From contig NZ_FYAK01000001.1 in assembly GCF_900185615.1 (NCBI RefSeq), positions 467,701 to 531,700 of the forward strand: a stretch of 64,000 nt of DNA. The letters are read 5' to 3'. Of the stretch, positions 6,717-15,601 are shown piece after piece (within the stretch, counting starts at the first letter, position 1; each line of letters starts with the position of its first letter). Origin of the DNA: Photobacterium malacitanum. GTDB lineage: Bacteria; Pseudomonadota; Gammaproteobacteria; Enterobacterales; Vibrionaceae. The notes under the pieces were generated by a model. The model was not told where the DNA came from. It saw only the letters and a program-made list of their open reading frames with translations, and did no database searches. The position numbers and the translations under genes are program-made.

Positions 6717-7688
6717 ATGGCTTCTCGATTTCTAACTTATATAAAAGAATACATGTATCAAAAAAACTACGCTAAACGTACCGTAGAAAGTTACTTATAT
6801 TGGATAAAAAACTATATTTTATTCCATAATAAAAAACATCCTGATAAATTAGGCAATGATGATGTTGAACAATTTCTGTCTTATTTAGCCAATCAAAGAA
6901 ATGTTGCAGCAAAAACACAAGCTACAGCCCTTAATGCACTTATATTTTTATATTTACATATAATTAAAAGACCATTATCTCAAAAACTCAGGTTTTCTCG
7001 TGCTAAATATTCCCGAAAATTACCCGTCGTTTTAACACAGAAAGAAATAGCTTATCTTTTTCAGTTTATTGACCCCCACTATAAACTACCAATTCAGCTT
7101 ATGTATGGTAGTGGTCTTCGTATTAGTGAGTTACTTTATCTTAGAATAAAAGATATTGACTATGATTATCAGTCAATAATGATTTGGTTATCAAAAGGAA
7201 ATAAAAATCGTCGTGTAACATTAGCACCTGAATTAATTCCAGAATTAAAAGCACAACAACAAATAGTTCATAATTACTTTAAACAAGATATTTTAAATAA
7301 AAATTTTTGTGGCGTATGGTTACCTCATGCTTTAAATATAAAATATCCTTCAGCATCAAAAGATTTTCTTTGGCAATTCTTATTCCCTTCTTATAAATTA
7401 TCAGAAGATCCTGCAACAAAAGAAATTAGACGTCATCATATAGATGAAACGACAATTAGACGTTGTTTAAAAAATGCAGCTAAAAAATCAAATATTAAAA
7501 AAAACATTTCATGCCACACATTACGGCACTCTTTTGCTACTCATTTACTTGAATCTGGTGCAGATATTCGTGCCGTTCAAGAGCAACTAGGGCATAGTGA
7601 TCTTAAGACAACACAAATCTATACACACGTTTTAAATCACGGAGCTAATGGTGTAAGAAGTCCATTATCAAACATATTAAATAAATAA
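6717..7688 (+). CDS. intI: Integron integrase IntI (chromosomal type)
   Basis: A 323-residue tyrosine recombinase with all catalytic residues visible: R135 (GSGLRISELL), K160, H267 and R270 (CHTLRHSFATHLLESG), H293 (LGHSD) and Y302 (QIYTHVL). It also has the integron-specific extra domain at about residues 192-245 (GVWLPHALNIKYPSASKDF, LWQFLFPS, EIRRHHIDE), which separates IntI from XerC/D and phage integrases. The C-terminus ends with the typical NHGANGVRSPL. It catalyses attI x attC cassette insertion and excision. It is transcribed away from the cassette side, as in all integrons, and has a LexA box at its promoter. No stop or frameshift, so it is probably functional. Confidence 0.93.
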   Translation: MASRFLTYIKEYMYQKNYAKRTVESYLYWIKNYILFHNKKHPDKLGNDDVEQFLSYLANQRNVAAKTQATALNALIFLYLHIIKRPLSQKLRFSRAKYSRKLPVVLTQKEIAYLFQFIDPHYKLPIQLMYGSGLRISELLYLRIKDIDYDYQSIMIWLSKGNKNRRVTLAPELIPELKAQQQIVHNYFKQDILNKNFCGVWLPHALNIKYPSASKDFLWQFLFPSYKLSEDPATKEIRRHHIDETTIRRCLKNAAKKSNIKKNISCHTLRHSFATHLLESGADIRAVQEQLGHSDLKTTQIYTHVLNHGANGVRSPLSNILNK

Positions 7689-7720
7689 TAATTAATAACA
7701 CTTCAATGCGCTGCAAATAG

Positions 7721-7756
7721 ATTCCCTATCGCGTTCGTAACCTCACTGTAGGGAAT
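7721..7756. repeat. ATTCCCTA/TAGGGAAT inverted repeat
   Basis: An 8-bp perfect inverted repeat with a 20-base loop lies between intI and the fru terminator. It resembles dispersed intergenic repeat units, but only one copy is seen here. Confidence 0.35.
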
Positions 7757-7848
7757 GACGGGTTGTTGTGTTGTGGCTTTAATATAACAACATCCGCTGT
7801 TCCTAAAACCTCGCCCCTAATAACCTATTTCCTATAACCTTTCTTCCA

Positions 7849-7876
7849 CAAAAAAGCCGACAATGAAGTCGGCTTT
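7849..7876 (-). terminator. Intrinsic terminator of fruBKA operon
   Basis: On the minus strand AAAGCCGAC pairs with GTCGGCTTT around a 6-base loop and is followed by T residues, 26 bp after the fruA stop. Confidence 0.85.
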
Positions 7877-7901
7877 AAATAAATAATCTATTCGCGATTA
7901 A

Positions 7902-9656
7902 TTACGCGTTGGCTTGTGCCGTTTGAGCAGCAACTGAGCCTTCTTCTGGGCGCTTTAAGAATGCGTACATCACACCTGTTACTACCGTACCCGCAGCAAT
8001 AGCAACGAGGTAAAGTAACGCTGGTGAAATTGCGTTTGGAATCAGCAGAACAAACAAACCGCCGTGGGGAGCCATTAGTTTTGCGCCAAACAACATTGAT
8101 AATGCACCTGTTAATGCGCCACCAGCCATACAGCTTGGAATAACACGCATTGGATCGCGCGCGGCAAATGGGATCGCACCTTCAGAGATAAAGCACATAC
8201 CTAATACAAACGAGGCTTTCCCTGCTTCATTTTCACTGGCTGAGAACTTACGTTTGGCAAGGAATGTCGCTAAACCCATACCCATTGCAGGCACCATACC
8301 CGCAGCCATTACTGCTGCCATTGGGGCGTAGGTTTGTGAGGCCAGTAAGCCAACACCAAAGGTATAAGCGGCTTTGTTTACAGGGCCACCGAGGTCGAAA
8401 CACATCATACAACCAAGGATAATACCGAGTAATACTGCGTTAGCTGAACCCATATTGTTGAGGAAAGTGGTTAGGCCAGCCATTGCCGCTGATACTGGAC
8501 CACCAACAACGTAAATCATTACCAAGCCTGTAATTAAGCTGGCTAATAATGGCACAATCAAAATCGGCTTTAACGCTTCCATAGATTGTGGCAGTTTGAT
8601 TTTTTCTACCAACAATTTAGCACTGTAACCTGCTAGGAAACCGGCAACGATACCGCCTAAGAAACCTGCGCCTGTGGTACTTGCTAACATACCGCCAATT
8701 AAACCGGGTGCTAAACCTGGGCGATCGGCAATTGAGAATGCGATGAAACCTGCCAATACTGGCACCATTAACGCAAATGCTGAACCACCACCGATGGTCA
8801 TTAATGCTGCGGCTAACGTGCCTTGTTGTTTAAAGGCTTCGATACCAAACACAAACGACAAGGCAATGGATAAACCACCAGCGACCACTAATGGCAGCAT
8901 GTAAGATACACCCGTCATGAGATGCTTATACGGCCCTGCTTTTTCAGCTTTGGTGTCAGCCGCTTGCGCATTGGTATTGCCAGCGTATTGATATACTGTC
9001 GCGGTTGCAAAGGCTTTTTCTAGCTCTGGTTTCGTTTTCTTAAGTGCTAAACCTGTGCTGGTTTTATACAGCTTTTTGCCATCAAATCGGGCTAAGTCGA
9101 CTTCAATGTCAGCGGCGATGATCACTAAATCTGCGGCTGCAATCTCTGCATCCGTCAGTTGGTTTTTAGCACCAACAGAACCACGGGTTTCTACTTTGAT
9201 CTCATAGCCTTGCCGTTGACCTTCTTCTGTCAACGCCTCTGCTGCCATAAAGGTGTGTGCAACGCCTGTTGGACAAGCTGTAATAGCGACAATTTTCTTA
9301 ACCGCACTATCGGCTGCATTAGTAACAGTTTGAGTGTCAGATACTGTTAATCGTTGTGCTTGCTCAACAGCCTCGGTTAGCCATGCTTTAGGATCTTCAA
9401 AACAGGCTGTGATGTCGGCTTGATAAACTTTTTTACCCACAAAACGGGAGTTATCAATCGCTTTACCTGTTGCAATAATGATCACTTCAGCATCATCAAT
9501 TTGCTGTTGGGTCAACGTTTTAGTGGTGTTAAGTGTAGTCTGGCATTCCACATTGGCTTGCCATTGTAATTCTGCGGCGGCTTTTTCTAATAAACCCGCA
9601 GCAATGATGGTGGTTGCAATGCCGCTAGGACAAGCTGTTACTAATGCTATTTTCAT
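7902..9656 (-). CDS. fruA: Fructose PTS transporter subunit IIB'BC
   Basis: A 584-residue permease that takes up fructose and phosphorylates it to fructose-1-phosphate. Residues 1-95 are the IIB' domain and keep a CP motif (TACPSG, C9). Residues 120-220 are the active IIB domain with the phospho-cysteine C128 in ITACPTGVAHTFMAAEA. From about 245 comes the multi-helix IIC domain (GVSYMLPLVVAGG, GGPVNKAAYTFGVGL, GAIPFAARDPMRVIP, MAPHGGLFVLL). Length and motifs match E. coli FruA closely. It is the last gene of fruBKA, with an AAGGTG ribosome site, and is followed by a strong terminator. Cra repression through the sites upstream of fruB is expected. Confidence 0.96.
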   Translation of the reverse strand: MKIALVTACPSGIATTIIAAGLLEKAAAELQWQANVECQTTLNTTKTLTQQQIDDAEVIIIATGKAIDNSRFVGKKVYQADITACFEDPKAWLTEAVEQAQRLTVSDTQTVTNAADSAVKKIVAITACPTGVAHTFMAAEALTEEGQRQGYEIKVETRGSVGAKNQLTDAEIAAADLVIIAADIEVDLARFDGKKLYKTSTGLALKKTKPELEKAFATATVYQYAGNTNAQAADTKAEKAGPYKHLMTGVSYMLPLVVAGGLSIALSFVFGIEAFKQQGTLAAALMTIGGGSAFALMVPVLAGFIAFSIADRPGLAPGLIGGMLASTTGAGFLGGIVAGFLAGYSAKLLVEKIKLPQSMEALKPILIVPLLASLITGLVMIYVVGGPVSAAMAGLTTFLNNMGSANAVLLGIILGCMMCFDLGGPVNKAAYTFGVGLLASQTYAPMAAVMAAGMVPAMGMGLATFLAKRKFSASENEAGKASFVLGMCFISEGAIPFAARDPMRVIPSCMAGGALTGALSMLFGAKLMAPHGGLFVLLIPNAISPALLYLVAIAAGTVVTGVMYAFLKRPEEGSVAAQTAQANA

Positions 9657-9723
9657 ATTTACACCTTGATCAATGTTGCTTAGCGTTATTGTTATTATGT
9701 CGATAAGCTAATATGCGATTATG

Positions 9724-10668
9724 TTATTGCGTTAGAATAACGTGCTGGGCGATGGTATTTACTTGCTCAATATCATCAACACCTACCCCAACTTGAGTCA
9801 CAGCGACGGCTGATAATGCAGTGGCAAATTGCAGCGATTGCGTTTTTGACCATTGATTGATCTCTCCCCAACACAAGCCAGCAACAAGGGTATCGCCAGC
9901 ACCAACAGTACTTACCACGTCCATTTTTGGTGGCTGAGCATGTAACCAGCCTTGATCGTTAAGCCACATCACCCCTTTAGCACCCAGTGACACCACCACA
10001 TTAGTAATACCTTTGGCAGCGATGGTTTCTGCAACCGCCATACATTGTTGCGGCGTGTCTAATGCTTGGCCTGCCCATTCAGCCAGTTCTTCATCATTAG
10101 GTTTAACTAACCACGGATGGGCATCTAAACCCGTCGCTAAGGCTGATTTACTGCTATCAAACAATACTTTCTTGCCTAATTGATGCAGTTTTTCCAACCA
10201 ATTCGCGCACATATCAGCACTGACACCTTGCGGTAAGCTGCCAGCTATCACGAACACATCATGGGTTGCGGCTAGTTCAAACAGTGTTTTTTCAAACGCT
10301 AAAATATTGGCAGCGGTAACAGCAACACCGGGAAAGTTAATGTCACTGACTTGGCCATTTTTTTCGACTAATTTGACGTTAATCCGGTTTGCGCCTGCTA
10401 CGCGAACAAATTTGTCTGTTGCACCCATTGCTTTAAATAACTGGCAAAAAGATTCTTGGTTATCCGCACCTAATAATCCTGTAACAGTAACTTCAGCCCC
10501 TAACTCAGCCAGCACTTTCGCCACGTTAACCCCTTTACCGGCTGGATGGAGACTACCTTGTTCGACAACGCTAACACTGCCTAATGATAGTGATTGCAAA
10601 CTGCCAGTAAGATCGAGTGCTGGGTTTAAAGTTACGGTGACGACTTTCGGTTTTACATTTTGTTGCAT
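9724..10668 (-). CDS. fruK: 1-phosphofructokinase
   Basis: A PfkB-family sugar kinase that converts fructose-1-phosphate to fructose-1,6-bisphosphate. Visible motifs are TLNPALDLTG at the N-terminus, GKGVNVAKVLAELG (PfkB signature 1 region), WLVKPNDEELAEW and the anion-hole/catalytic signature DVVSTVGAGDTLVAGL. I placed the start at the ATG at 10668 (314 residues) because AGAGG lies 9 bases upstream and the family usually begins about there; an in-frame ATG at 10704 has a poor ribosome site. It lies 47 bp behind fruB and 67 bp ahead of fruA in one operon. Confidence 0.95.
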   Translation of the reverse strand: MQQNVKPKVVTVTLNPALDLTGSLQSLSLGSVSVVEQGSLHPAGKGVNVAKVLAELGAEVTVTGLLGADNQESFCQLFKAMGATDKFVRVAGANRINVKLVEKNGQVSDINFPGVAVTAANILAFEKTLFELAATHDVFVIAGSLPQGVSADMCANWLEKLHQLGKKVLFDSSKSALATGLDAHPWLVKPNDEELAEWAGQALDTPQQCMAVAETIAAKGITNVVVSLGAKGVMWLNDQGWLHAQPPKMDVVSTVGAGDTLVAGLCWGEINQWSKTQSLQFATALSAVAVTQVGVGVDDIEQVNTIAQHVILTQ

Positions 10669-10715
10669 AGTAGTTGCCTCTAAATCTATGGTTGAAATTG
10701 TCATGCTGGCAGTGT

Positions 10716-11834
10716 TTATAATTTTTCGCCTAAGCCGTCGGCAATCGCTTGACCAATTGCGGTTAGCGCCGCTTCAGCATCACTTCCTTGTGCGGTAAAT
10801 TGCAGTTCATTACCGCATTTCACACCCAAACCAATCACTTTCATTAAACTTTTTGCATTAACAGGTTTACTGCTACTCGTTAGGTTAACCACTTGAATAT
10901 CAGCATCGAATTTTTTAGTGGTATTAACTAACATTGCGCCTGGACGAGCGTGCAAACCATGCGGGTTACGGATAGTAAATGTGGCTTGATTGCCCTCTAA
11001 CGTCACTTGAGTTAATGCCGTTACCATCTCTGGTGCTGATGATGCTAACCATTGGCTAATTTTGCCTTGATAGATCATATTAGTAAGGTGTTCGAGATTA
11101 GCTTTATGGGCATTATTATTCGCCGCAATCATGATCATCCCCGCCACTGGATGACCAAGCTCTTCAAAAGGTGTTTGTGGCGTAACCACTGAAATTGCAG
11201 TTCGCTTAACCTGTTTATTGCTTTTCACTAACCACAAGCCTTGGCCTAAATAGCTCGCACCTTGATCAATTGCATCTGTCACCGTGGCTGTTTCTGCAAA
11301 GCCTTGGTATTTAATTAACCCAGCCGCTACCGCTGTCAGTTGTAATAAATCCTGCGCCGGAAATTGTTTTAAAATAAGTTCAGGAGTGCATTCTGCTTCT
11401 TGCTGCTCATCACCATTTAGTAAGGCAATAATTGCTTGCTCTGATTCACAATGACGAAGCTTATCTTCAATACCATCAGCGGATAATACTTTGGTTAATT
11501 GCTTTAAAATGCCCAAATGCTCGTCTGATTTAGCCGCAATACCAATCGCGATATAGGCCGTTTGGTCATTCCCCCACGGCACACCTTGCGGAAAGTGATG
11601 AATTTTAACACCAGTATGATTAACTAAATCACGGGTTTCTGTTGTGCCATGAGGAATGGCGATACCATTGCCAAGGTACGTTGAATTTTGCTGTTCACGA
11701 GCAAGCATACCGTTGACATACCCTGTCTGAACTAACCCTGTCGCTTCAAGATCAGCTGCCAACGCTTTGATTGCATCTTGTTTGGTGGATGCAATTTGCT
11801 GCATCGTAATATCATTTTTAGACAGTGATAACAT
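10716..11834 (-). CDS. fruB: Fructose PTS EIIA-HPr fusion (FPr, diphosphoryl transfer protein)
   Basis: A 372-residue soluble phosphocarrier with three parts. The IIA domain (1-145) has the phospho-histidine H62 in GIAIPHGT. The middle M domain spans about 150-270. A C-terminal HPr-like domain (about 275-372) has H295 in NPHGLHARPGAM and the S46-equivalent region in SSSKPVNAKSLM. It takes phosphate from enzyme I and passes it to FruA, bypassing HPr. It is the first gene of fruBKA, with a GGAGAG ribosome site 6 bases before the ATG. The divergent cra gene and three Cra operators lie upstream. Confidence 0.95.
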   Translation of the reverse strand: MLSLSKNDITMQQIASTKQDAIKALAADLEATGLVQTGYVNGMLAREQQNSTYLGNGIAIPHGTTETRDLVNHTGVKIHHFPQGVPWGNDQTAYIAIGIAAKSDEHLGILKQLTKVLSADGIEDKLRHCESEQAIIALLNGDEQQEAECTPELILKQFPAQDLLQLTAVAAGLIKYQGFAETATVTDAIDQGASYLGQGLWLVKSNKQVKRTAISVVTPQTPFEELGHPVAGMIMIAANNNAHKANLEHLTNMIYQGKISQWLASSAPEMVTALTQVTLEGNQATFTIRNPHGLHARPGAMLVNTTKKFDADIQVVNLTSSSKPVNAKSLMKVIGLGVKCGNELQFTAQGSDAEAALTAIGQAIADGLGEKL

Positions 11835-11939
11835 TTAACTCTCCGCTTTAATGCTCTGTGAAATCATCGTTATTGATTAACGTTAGCGATTAACCCTATC
11901 AACGTATTACTAATGTTTTATGGTCTATATTAGTAATAA

Positions 11940-11955
11940 GCTGAATCGTTTCAGC
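11940..11955. promoter_or_regulatory. Cra (FruR) operator 1
   Basis: GCTGAATCGTTTCAGC matches the Cra consensus GCTGAAWCGWTTCAGC exactly. It lies 106 bp upstream of the fruB start and probably represses fruBKA until fructose-1-phosphate releases Cra. Confidence 0.88.
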
Positions 11956-12027
11956 AAAGTGAGAAATAAAAATGCCATGCGTTGCACAACATTTCTAGTC
12001 ACTCGATAAATAACCATTTAAGTTATA

Positions 12028-12043
12028 GCTGAAACCTTTCAGC
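12028..12043. promoter_or_regulatory. Cra (FruR) operator 2
   Basis: GCTGAAACCTTTCAGC has perfect outer arms with a variant centre. It lies 88 bp from operator 1 and 22 bp from operator 3 (left edge to left edge), between the divergent fruB and cra genes. Confidence 0.75.
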
Positions 12044-12049
12044 TTGCAT

Positions 12050-12065
12050 ACTGAATCGTTTCAGC
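12050..12065. promoter_or_regulatory. Cra (FruR) operator 3
   Basis: ACTGAATCGTTTCAGC differs from the consensus only at the first base. It lies about 107 bp upstream of the cra start, so it may serve autoregulation or loop with the other two sites. Confidence 0.82.
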
Positions 12066-12171
12066 TAGAATTGCAAACATGTAAAGCATACGCTCTATCA
12101 ATATATGATCAAGTGCACAAAATTAGCTTTACCCAAATACTCACAAGTCTCATTAACAATGGATAACAACT

Positions 12172-13155
12172 ATGACACTGGATGAAATTGCAAAACTCGC
12201 TGGGGTTTCTCGCACAACTGCAAGTTACGTTATTAATGGTAAAGCAAAACAATATCGTATTAGTGAAAAAACCCAACGCAAAGTAATGACTGTTGTTGAT
12301 GAGCATAACTATCGCCCTGATCATGCAGCAACATCATTGCGTATCGGTAACAGTCATTCTTTAGGGCTGATTATTCCTGATTTAGAAAACAGCAGTTACG
12401 CAAAAATTGCCAAACTACTTGAACGTAATGCACGTAAAGCAGGCTATCAAATGATCATCTCTTGCTCTGATGATGATCCAGCCACTGAAATGAAAGTCGC
12501 TGATATTTTACTAAGCCGTCGCACTGATGCACTGATTGTTGCGAGTGCACTTGCCGCTGATCACCCTTTTTATCGTCAAGTTCAAGCCAATGGGGTGCCT
12601 GTTATTGCCATTGACCGTGCCTTAGATGATGAGTTTTTTGTATCAGTGATCAGTGAAGATTTAGAAGGCGCTTTTCAACTCACTCAGTCATTATTAAACA
12701 AACCAATTAACAGCATTGGTCTCGTGGGCGCGGTTGCTGAGCTTGGCGTATCAAAAGAACGTCAACAAGGTTTTATGGCTGCAATTGAGCGCCATCAACA
12801 GCCTATCACATCGTTAATTGGCTATGGTGAGCATTTTAGCCAACAACATGGGCAACAGATTGTGCAGCAGTGGCTTGATGATGACTGTTTTCCCGATGCA
12901 ATTTTAGCAACATCGTATACTTTATTTGAAGGTGTACTTGATTGCCTACTCAACAATCCACACGCCATGCGTAACACTTATTTAGCCACTTTTGGTGATA
13001 ATCGGCTGTTAGATTTTTTACCCAATAAAATACAGTCATTACCTCAACAATATGAACTGATTGCTGAACATGCATTAGCGCTAGCACTGCAGGCGATAAA
13101 AGGCATTTATGAACCCAATATTGAAGTGATCCCACGTCAAGTCATTCAGCGTTAG
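12172..13155 (+). CDS. cra: Catabolite repressor/activator Cra (FruR), LacI family
   Basis: A 327-residue LacI-type regulator. The N-terminal HTH (MTLDEIAKLAGVSRTTASYV) and hinge are followed by a periplasmic-binding-protein-like ligand domain (SLGLIIPDLENSSYAKIAK, LIVASALAADHPFY, VPVIAIDRALDDEF, LATFGDNRLLDFLP). This matches E. coli Cra in length and order. It senses fructose-1-phosphate and controls the fru operon and central carbon genes. Its place, divergent from fruBKA with three Cra boxes between, supports the local role. A GGATAA ribosome site lies 6 bases before the ATG. Confidence 0.95.
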   Translation: MTLDEIAKLAGVSRTTASYVINGKAKQYRISEKTQRKVMTVVDEHNYRPDHAATSLRIGNSHSLGLIIPDLENSSYAKIAKLLERNARKAGYQMIISCSDDDPATEMKVADILLSRRTDALIVASALAADHPFYRQVQANGVPVIAIDRALDDEFFVSVISEDLEGAFQLTQSLLNKPINSIGLVGAVAELGVSKERQQGFMAAIERHQQPITSLIGYGEHFSQQHGQQIVQQWLDDDCFPDAILATSYTLFEGVLDCLLNNPHAMRNTYLATFGDNRLLDFLPNKIQSLPQQYELIAEHALALALQAIKGIYEPNIEVIPRQVIQR

Positions 13156-13255
13156 TAGTATTACCATTATTCTATTGCGGAATAATAGCTATAATGAAAA
13201 AATAGTGAGTTATTGATGTTTCTCTTCTTTTTATTAAATCGCTATAGGCTACGCC

Positions 13256-14290
13256 ATGTATTTACGTCTTAAAGCATTGTTAATATCACATGCACAATTT
13301 TCTCATGCTTTACGAGTAACGTTAGCGATAGCTTTTACACTCGCCTTCTACGCCGTGGTACATGTTCCGCATTCTATGTGGGGACCTGTGACTGTGGTAG
13401 TAGTGATGATGCAACCTTATGCTGGCGCGATTGTATATAAAGGTTTTCAGCGTATAGGCGGCACATTATTAGGGGCAATGCTAGGCTTATTAACGGTATT
13501 GTTCCCTCACCAACTGGATTATCTGATCCCGGTATGGATGTTGGCATGGGTATTCTTACTGTCGCTTAAATCTTATGGTAAGAATATTTATTTTTTCTTT
13601 TTGGCAGTAATGACGTTAATTATTGTTTCTTACCAAGGTGATACCGCTTTAGAAGTCAATGTGGCTTTATGGCGAGTGGCAAATATTTTAATTGGTAGCT
13701 TGATTGCGATTTCATTTTCTTTATTGATGCCGATTCGTGCTGTCACCAGTTGGAATACCTTATTTAATCAAAATTTACGCGCCTTACGTCAGCTTTATCA
13801 AGCTCATGCATCTGCTCATATGTTGAGTATTAAACAATTAAATGCCATGAAACGTGAAGTGTTAGAACGACACATGAAAATGATCATTTTGTTGCCTAAC
13901 GTCCAAAAAGAAAAACACAAATTAGCCGGACATTATCGCGCTATTATCACAGTACAACGGACATTAATTAGTATTACTGAACAGCTCATTGAAACCCATT
14001 GGAGTTCTGACATTAGTCGGCGGCAATTATTAGCTCAAGCCGATTTAAAACTTTATCAGCAGCAGATTATTACCATTTTAAATCAAATCGAACAGGCATC
14101 GGTTAATCACAGCAGTTTAGCACATCTTGACACTCTACCTGATATTCACCTGCTGCCGATGATGGCTACAGAGATAAACCCAGATGATGCAGCAAACGCG
14201 TTGGGAATTTACGGCTATTTTTGGCTTACTCGCCAATTTATCAGTCAACTTGATGCGCTTATTATTCAATTACGAAGTCTTAATTCATAA
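13256..14290 (+). CDS. FUSC-family inner-membrane protein (aromatic-acid-exporter-like)
   Basis: A 344-residue protein. The N-terminal half has about six transmembrane helices with FUSC/ArAE features (FSHALRVTLAIAFTLAFY, VPHSMWGPVTVVVVMMQPYAG, GFQRIGGTLLGAMLGLL). The C-terminal half is a soluble helical domain that ends with YGYFWLTRQFISQLDALI. It is half the size of the full YccS/AaeB proteins, like other single-module members. Such proteins are thought to export aromatic acids or related compounds, but no substrate can be given here. It is monocistronic, 100 bp after cra, and ends before a convergent hairpin. Confidence 0.8.
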   Translation: MYLRLKALLISHAQFSHALRVTLAIAFTLAFYAVVHVPHSMWGPVTVVVVMMQPYAGAIVYKGFQRIGGTLLGAMLGLLTVLFPHQLDYLIPVWMLAWVFLLSLKSYGKNIYFFFLAVMTLIIVSYQGDTALEVNVALWRVANILIGSLIAISFSLLMPIRAVTSWNTLFNQNLRALRQLYQAHASAHMLSIKQLNAMKREVLERHMKMIILLPNVQKEKHKLAGHYRAIITVQRTLISITEQLIETHWSSDISRRQLLAQADLKLYQQQIITILNQIEQASVNHSSLAHLDTLPDIHLLPMMATEINPDDAANALGIYGYFWLTRQFISQLDALIIQLRSLNS

Positions 14291-14337
14291 ACGCGGCAGT
14301 CATAAGTACTAACAGGTGATACGGATACTAAAAATAA

Positions 14338-14372
14338 CCAACCTGCACTATTATGATCATAGTGCAGGTTGG
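14338..14372 (-). terminator. Hairpin terminator between convergent genes
   Basis: A 13-bp perfect stem (CCAACCTGCACTA with TAGTGCAGGTTGG) has a T-rich tract after it on the minus strand (TTATTTTTAG). It lies 5 bp past the PEP-enzyme-like gene and probably ends that transcript; it may also act on the + strand gene. Confidence 0.75.
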
Positions 14373-14377
14373 AATTA

Positions 14378-15283
14378 TCAGCAGATAACCGTGGTTATTT
14401 CATGATCATTCAACCATCGCTGTAAACGTGGTGATTGTTCAATGGAACGGCAATAAATATCACAATCTTTCGCTGTATTGCCGACGACTGCAAATAGCAT
14501 TTTAAGTAACTGGATGATAGCATCGTTTTGCGTATCAACCCGGTAAGTCAGGCTAGGATTGTCAAAATCTTGTCCAAGCGCAAATTGTGCCAGTTGCTCC
14601 ACGTCTACGACAAAACCATCAAAATAATGAATAAAAGTCTCAGCTAATAATGCGTTTGCAGGCACGCAACATAGCATATGTACTTTTAATCCATTAGCAC
14701 CACGGCATAACCCTTGTTCAGCTAATAAATCGATCATGGTCGCCGCTTCACTGAATGTACGTACAAACGGCACCACTACTTCAATGTTTTCTCCGCCTAA
14801 GGTTGCACGCGCACGTTTAATTGCTTCACATTGCAGGGCAAAGCTCGGTTTGTAATTTTTATCAGCAAAAAAACGTGCACCGCGTAACCCTAATTGTGGA
14901 TTAACTTCTACGGTTTCTAATTCAGCCCCTAATAATTGCTGGCGCGCACTGGAATCAGCACTAATAAGTTGTACTTTTAAAGGCGTCGTGCCTTGCTGCC
15001 TTGCGGCTGATACTAATAGCTCGGTTAGCATTGAGACGTAATATTCCGCCAACGCTACTGTTTGTTGGCCGTATTGATCGGCGATTTTTTGTTGCAGTGC
15101 TTGCTGAGTGACTTCAGATAACCTGTTTTGCTGAGCAAAGACTAACGGATGAATGCCTATCGAAGTAGCAATCAGTTCATCTAATGAAACCAGCCCTATT
15201 GCTTGATTATTGAGCGTCGTTAATTGTTGGGCATTACGCAATACGGCTGTTGTTGCGAGTAGTAATTGTGTTTGTGTTGTCAT
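14378..15283 (-). CDS. Stand-alone PEP-synthase-like C-terminal barrel protein, probably non-catalytic
   Basis: A 301-residue protein. From about residue 120 it follows the PEP-binding TIM barrel of PpsA/PPDK: NPQLGLRGARFF (PpsA NPMLGWRGA), ALQCEAIKRAR, EVVVPFVRTFSEA, GLKVHMLCCVPANALLAE and YFDGFVVDVEQLAQFALG. The swivelling phosphohistidine and ATP-grasp domains are absent. Residues that form the active site in PpsA are changed: the SNDLTQ block reads VDVEQLAQ and the catalytic ICGQ loop reads IYCRS. I infer a regulatory or binding role rather than a PEP synthase. It is followed by a strong hairpin and diverges from aroH. Confidence 0.7.
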   Translation of the reverse strand: MTTQTQLLLATTAVLRNAQQLTTLNNQAIGLVSLDELIATSIGIHPLVFAQQNRLSEVTQQALQQKIADQYGQQTVALAEYYVSMLTELLVSAARQQGTTPLKVQLISADSSARQQLLGAELETVEVNPQLGLRGARFFADKNYKPSFALQCEAIKRARATLGGENIEVVVPFVRTFSEAATMIDLLAEQGLCRGANGLKVHMLCCVPANALLAETFIHYFDGFVVDVEQLAQFALGQDFDNPSLTYRVDTQNDAIIQLLKMLFAVVGNTAKDCDIYCRSIEQSPRLQRWLNDHEITTVIC

Positions 15284-15601
15284 ACACCACCTGTACGTCC
15301 ATGTTAAAAAGACTGATGTCTATATATATCAATCCATTAAATAACTCCCTAATGACCTTACTGCGAGATTAATGGACACGCAAGCGTAAAAGGTTATTTG
15401 ATAACAATTAATCAACCTTATTATCATATGCCATTCGTTTTATGGGTGTGAATAATTGCATGCAAAATCACCATTTTCACTCTGAATATCCACCGTTAGT
15501 CATTAAAAACCCATTTGTTATCACAAGTTTGGTTTATTCCAACGCTAATTTGGGCTATCTTAACGGGGTTATTACAGAGATACCAAGGTAGGCAAACTAT
15601 T
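15284..15601. other. Divergent upstream region of aroH-like gene
   Basis: This 318-bp gap holds the promoters of two divergent genes. It contains an AAGGTT...AACCTT inverted repeat (15391-15416 area) and a 43-codon open frame from the ATG at 15460 to the stop at 15589-15591. That frame lacks a good ribosome site and Trp, Phe or Tyr codon runs. No clear TrpR or TyrR operator is seen. Confidence 0.35.

Noticed and set aside
15460..15591. 43-codon open frame just upstream of the aroH start, as a possible attenuator leader peptide
   Set aside because: No good ribosome site, no run of Trp, Phe or Tyr codons, and no clear terminator/antiterminator pair before the gene.
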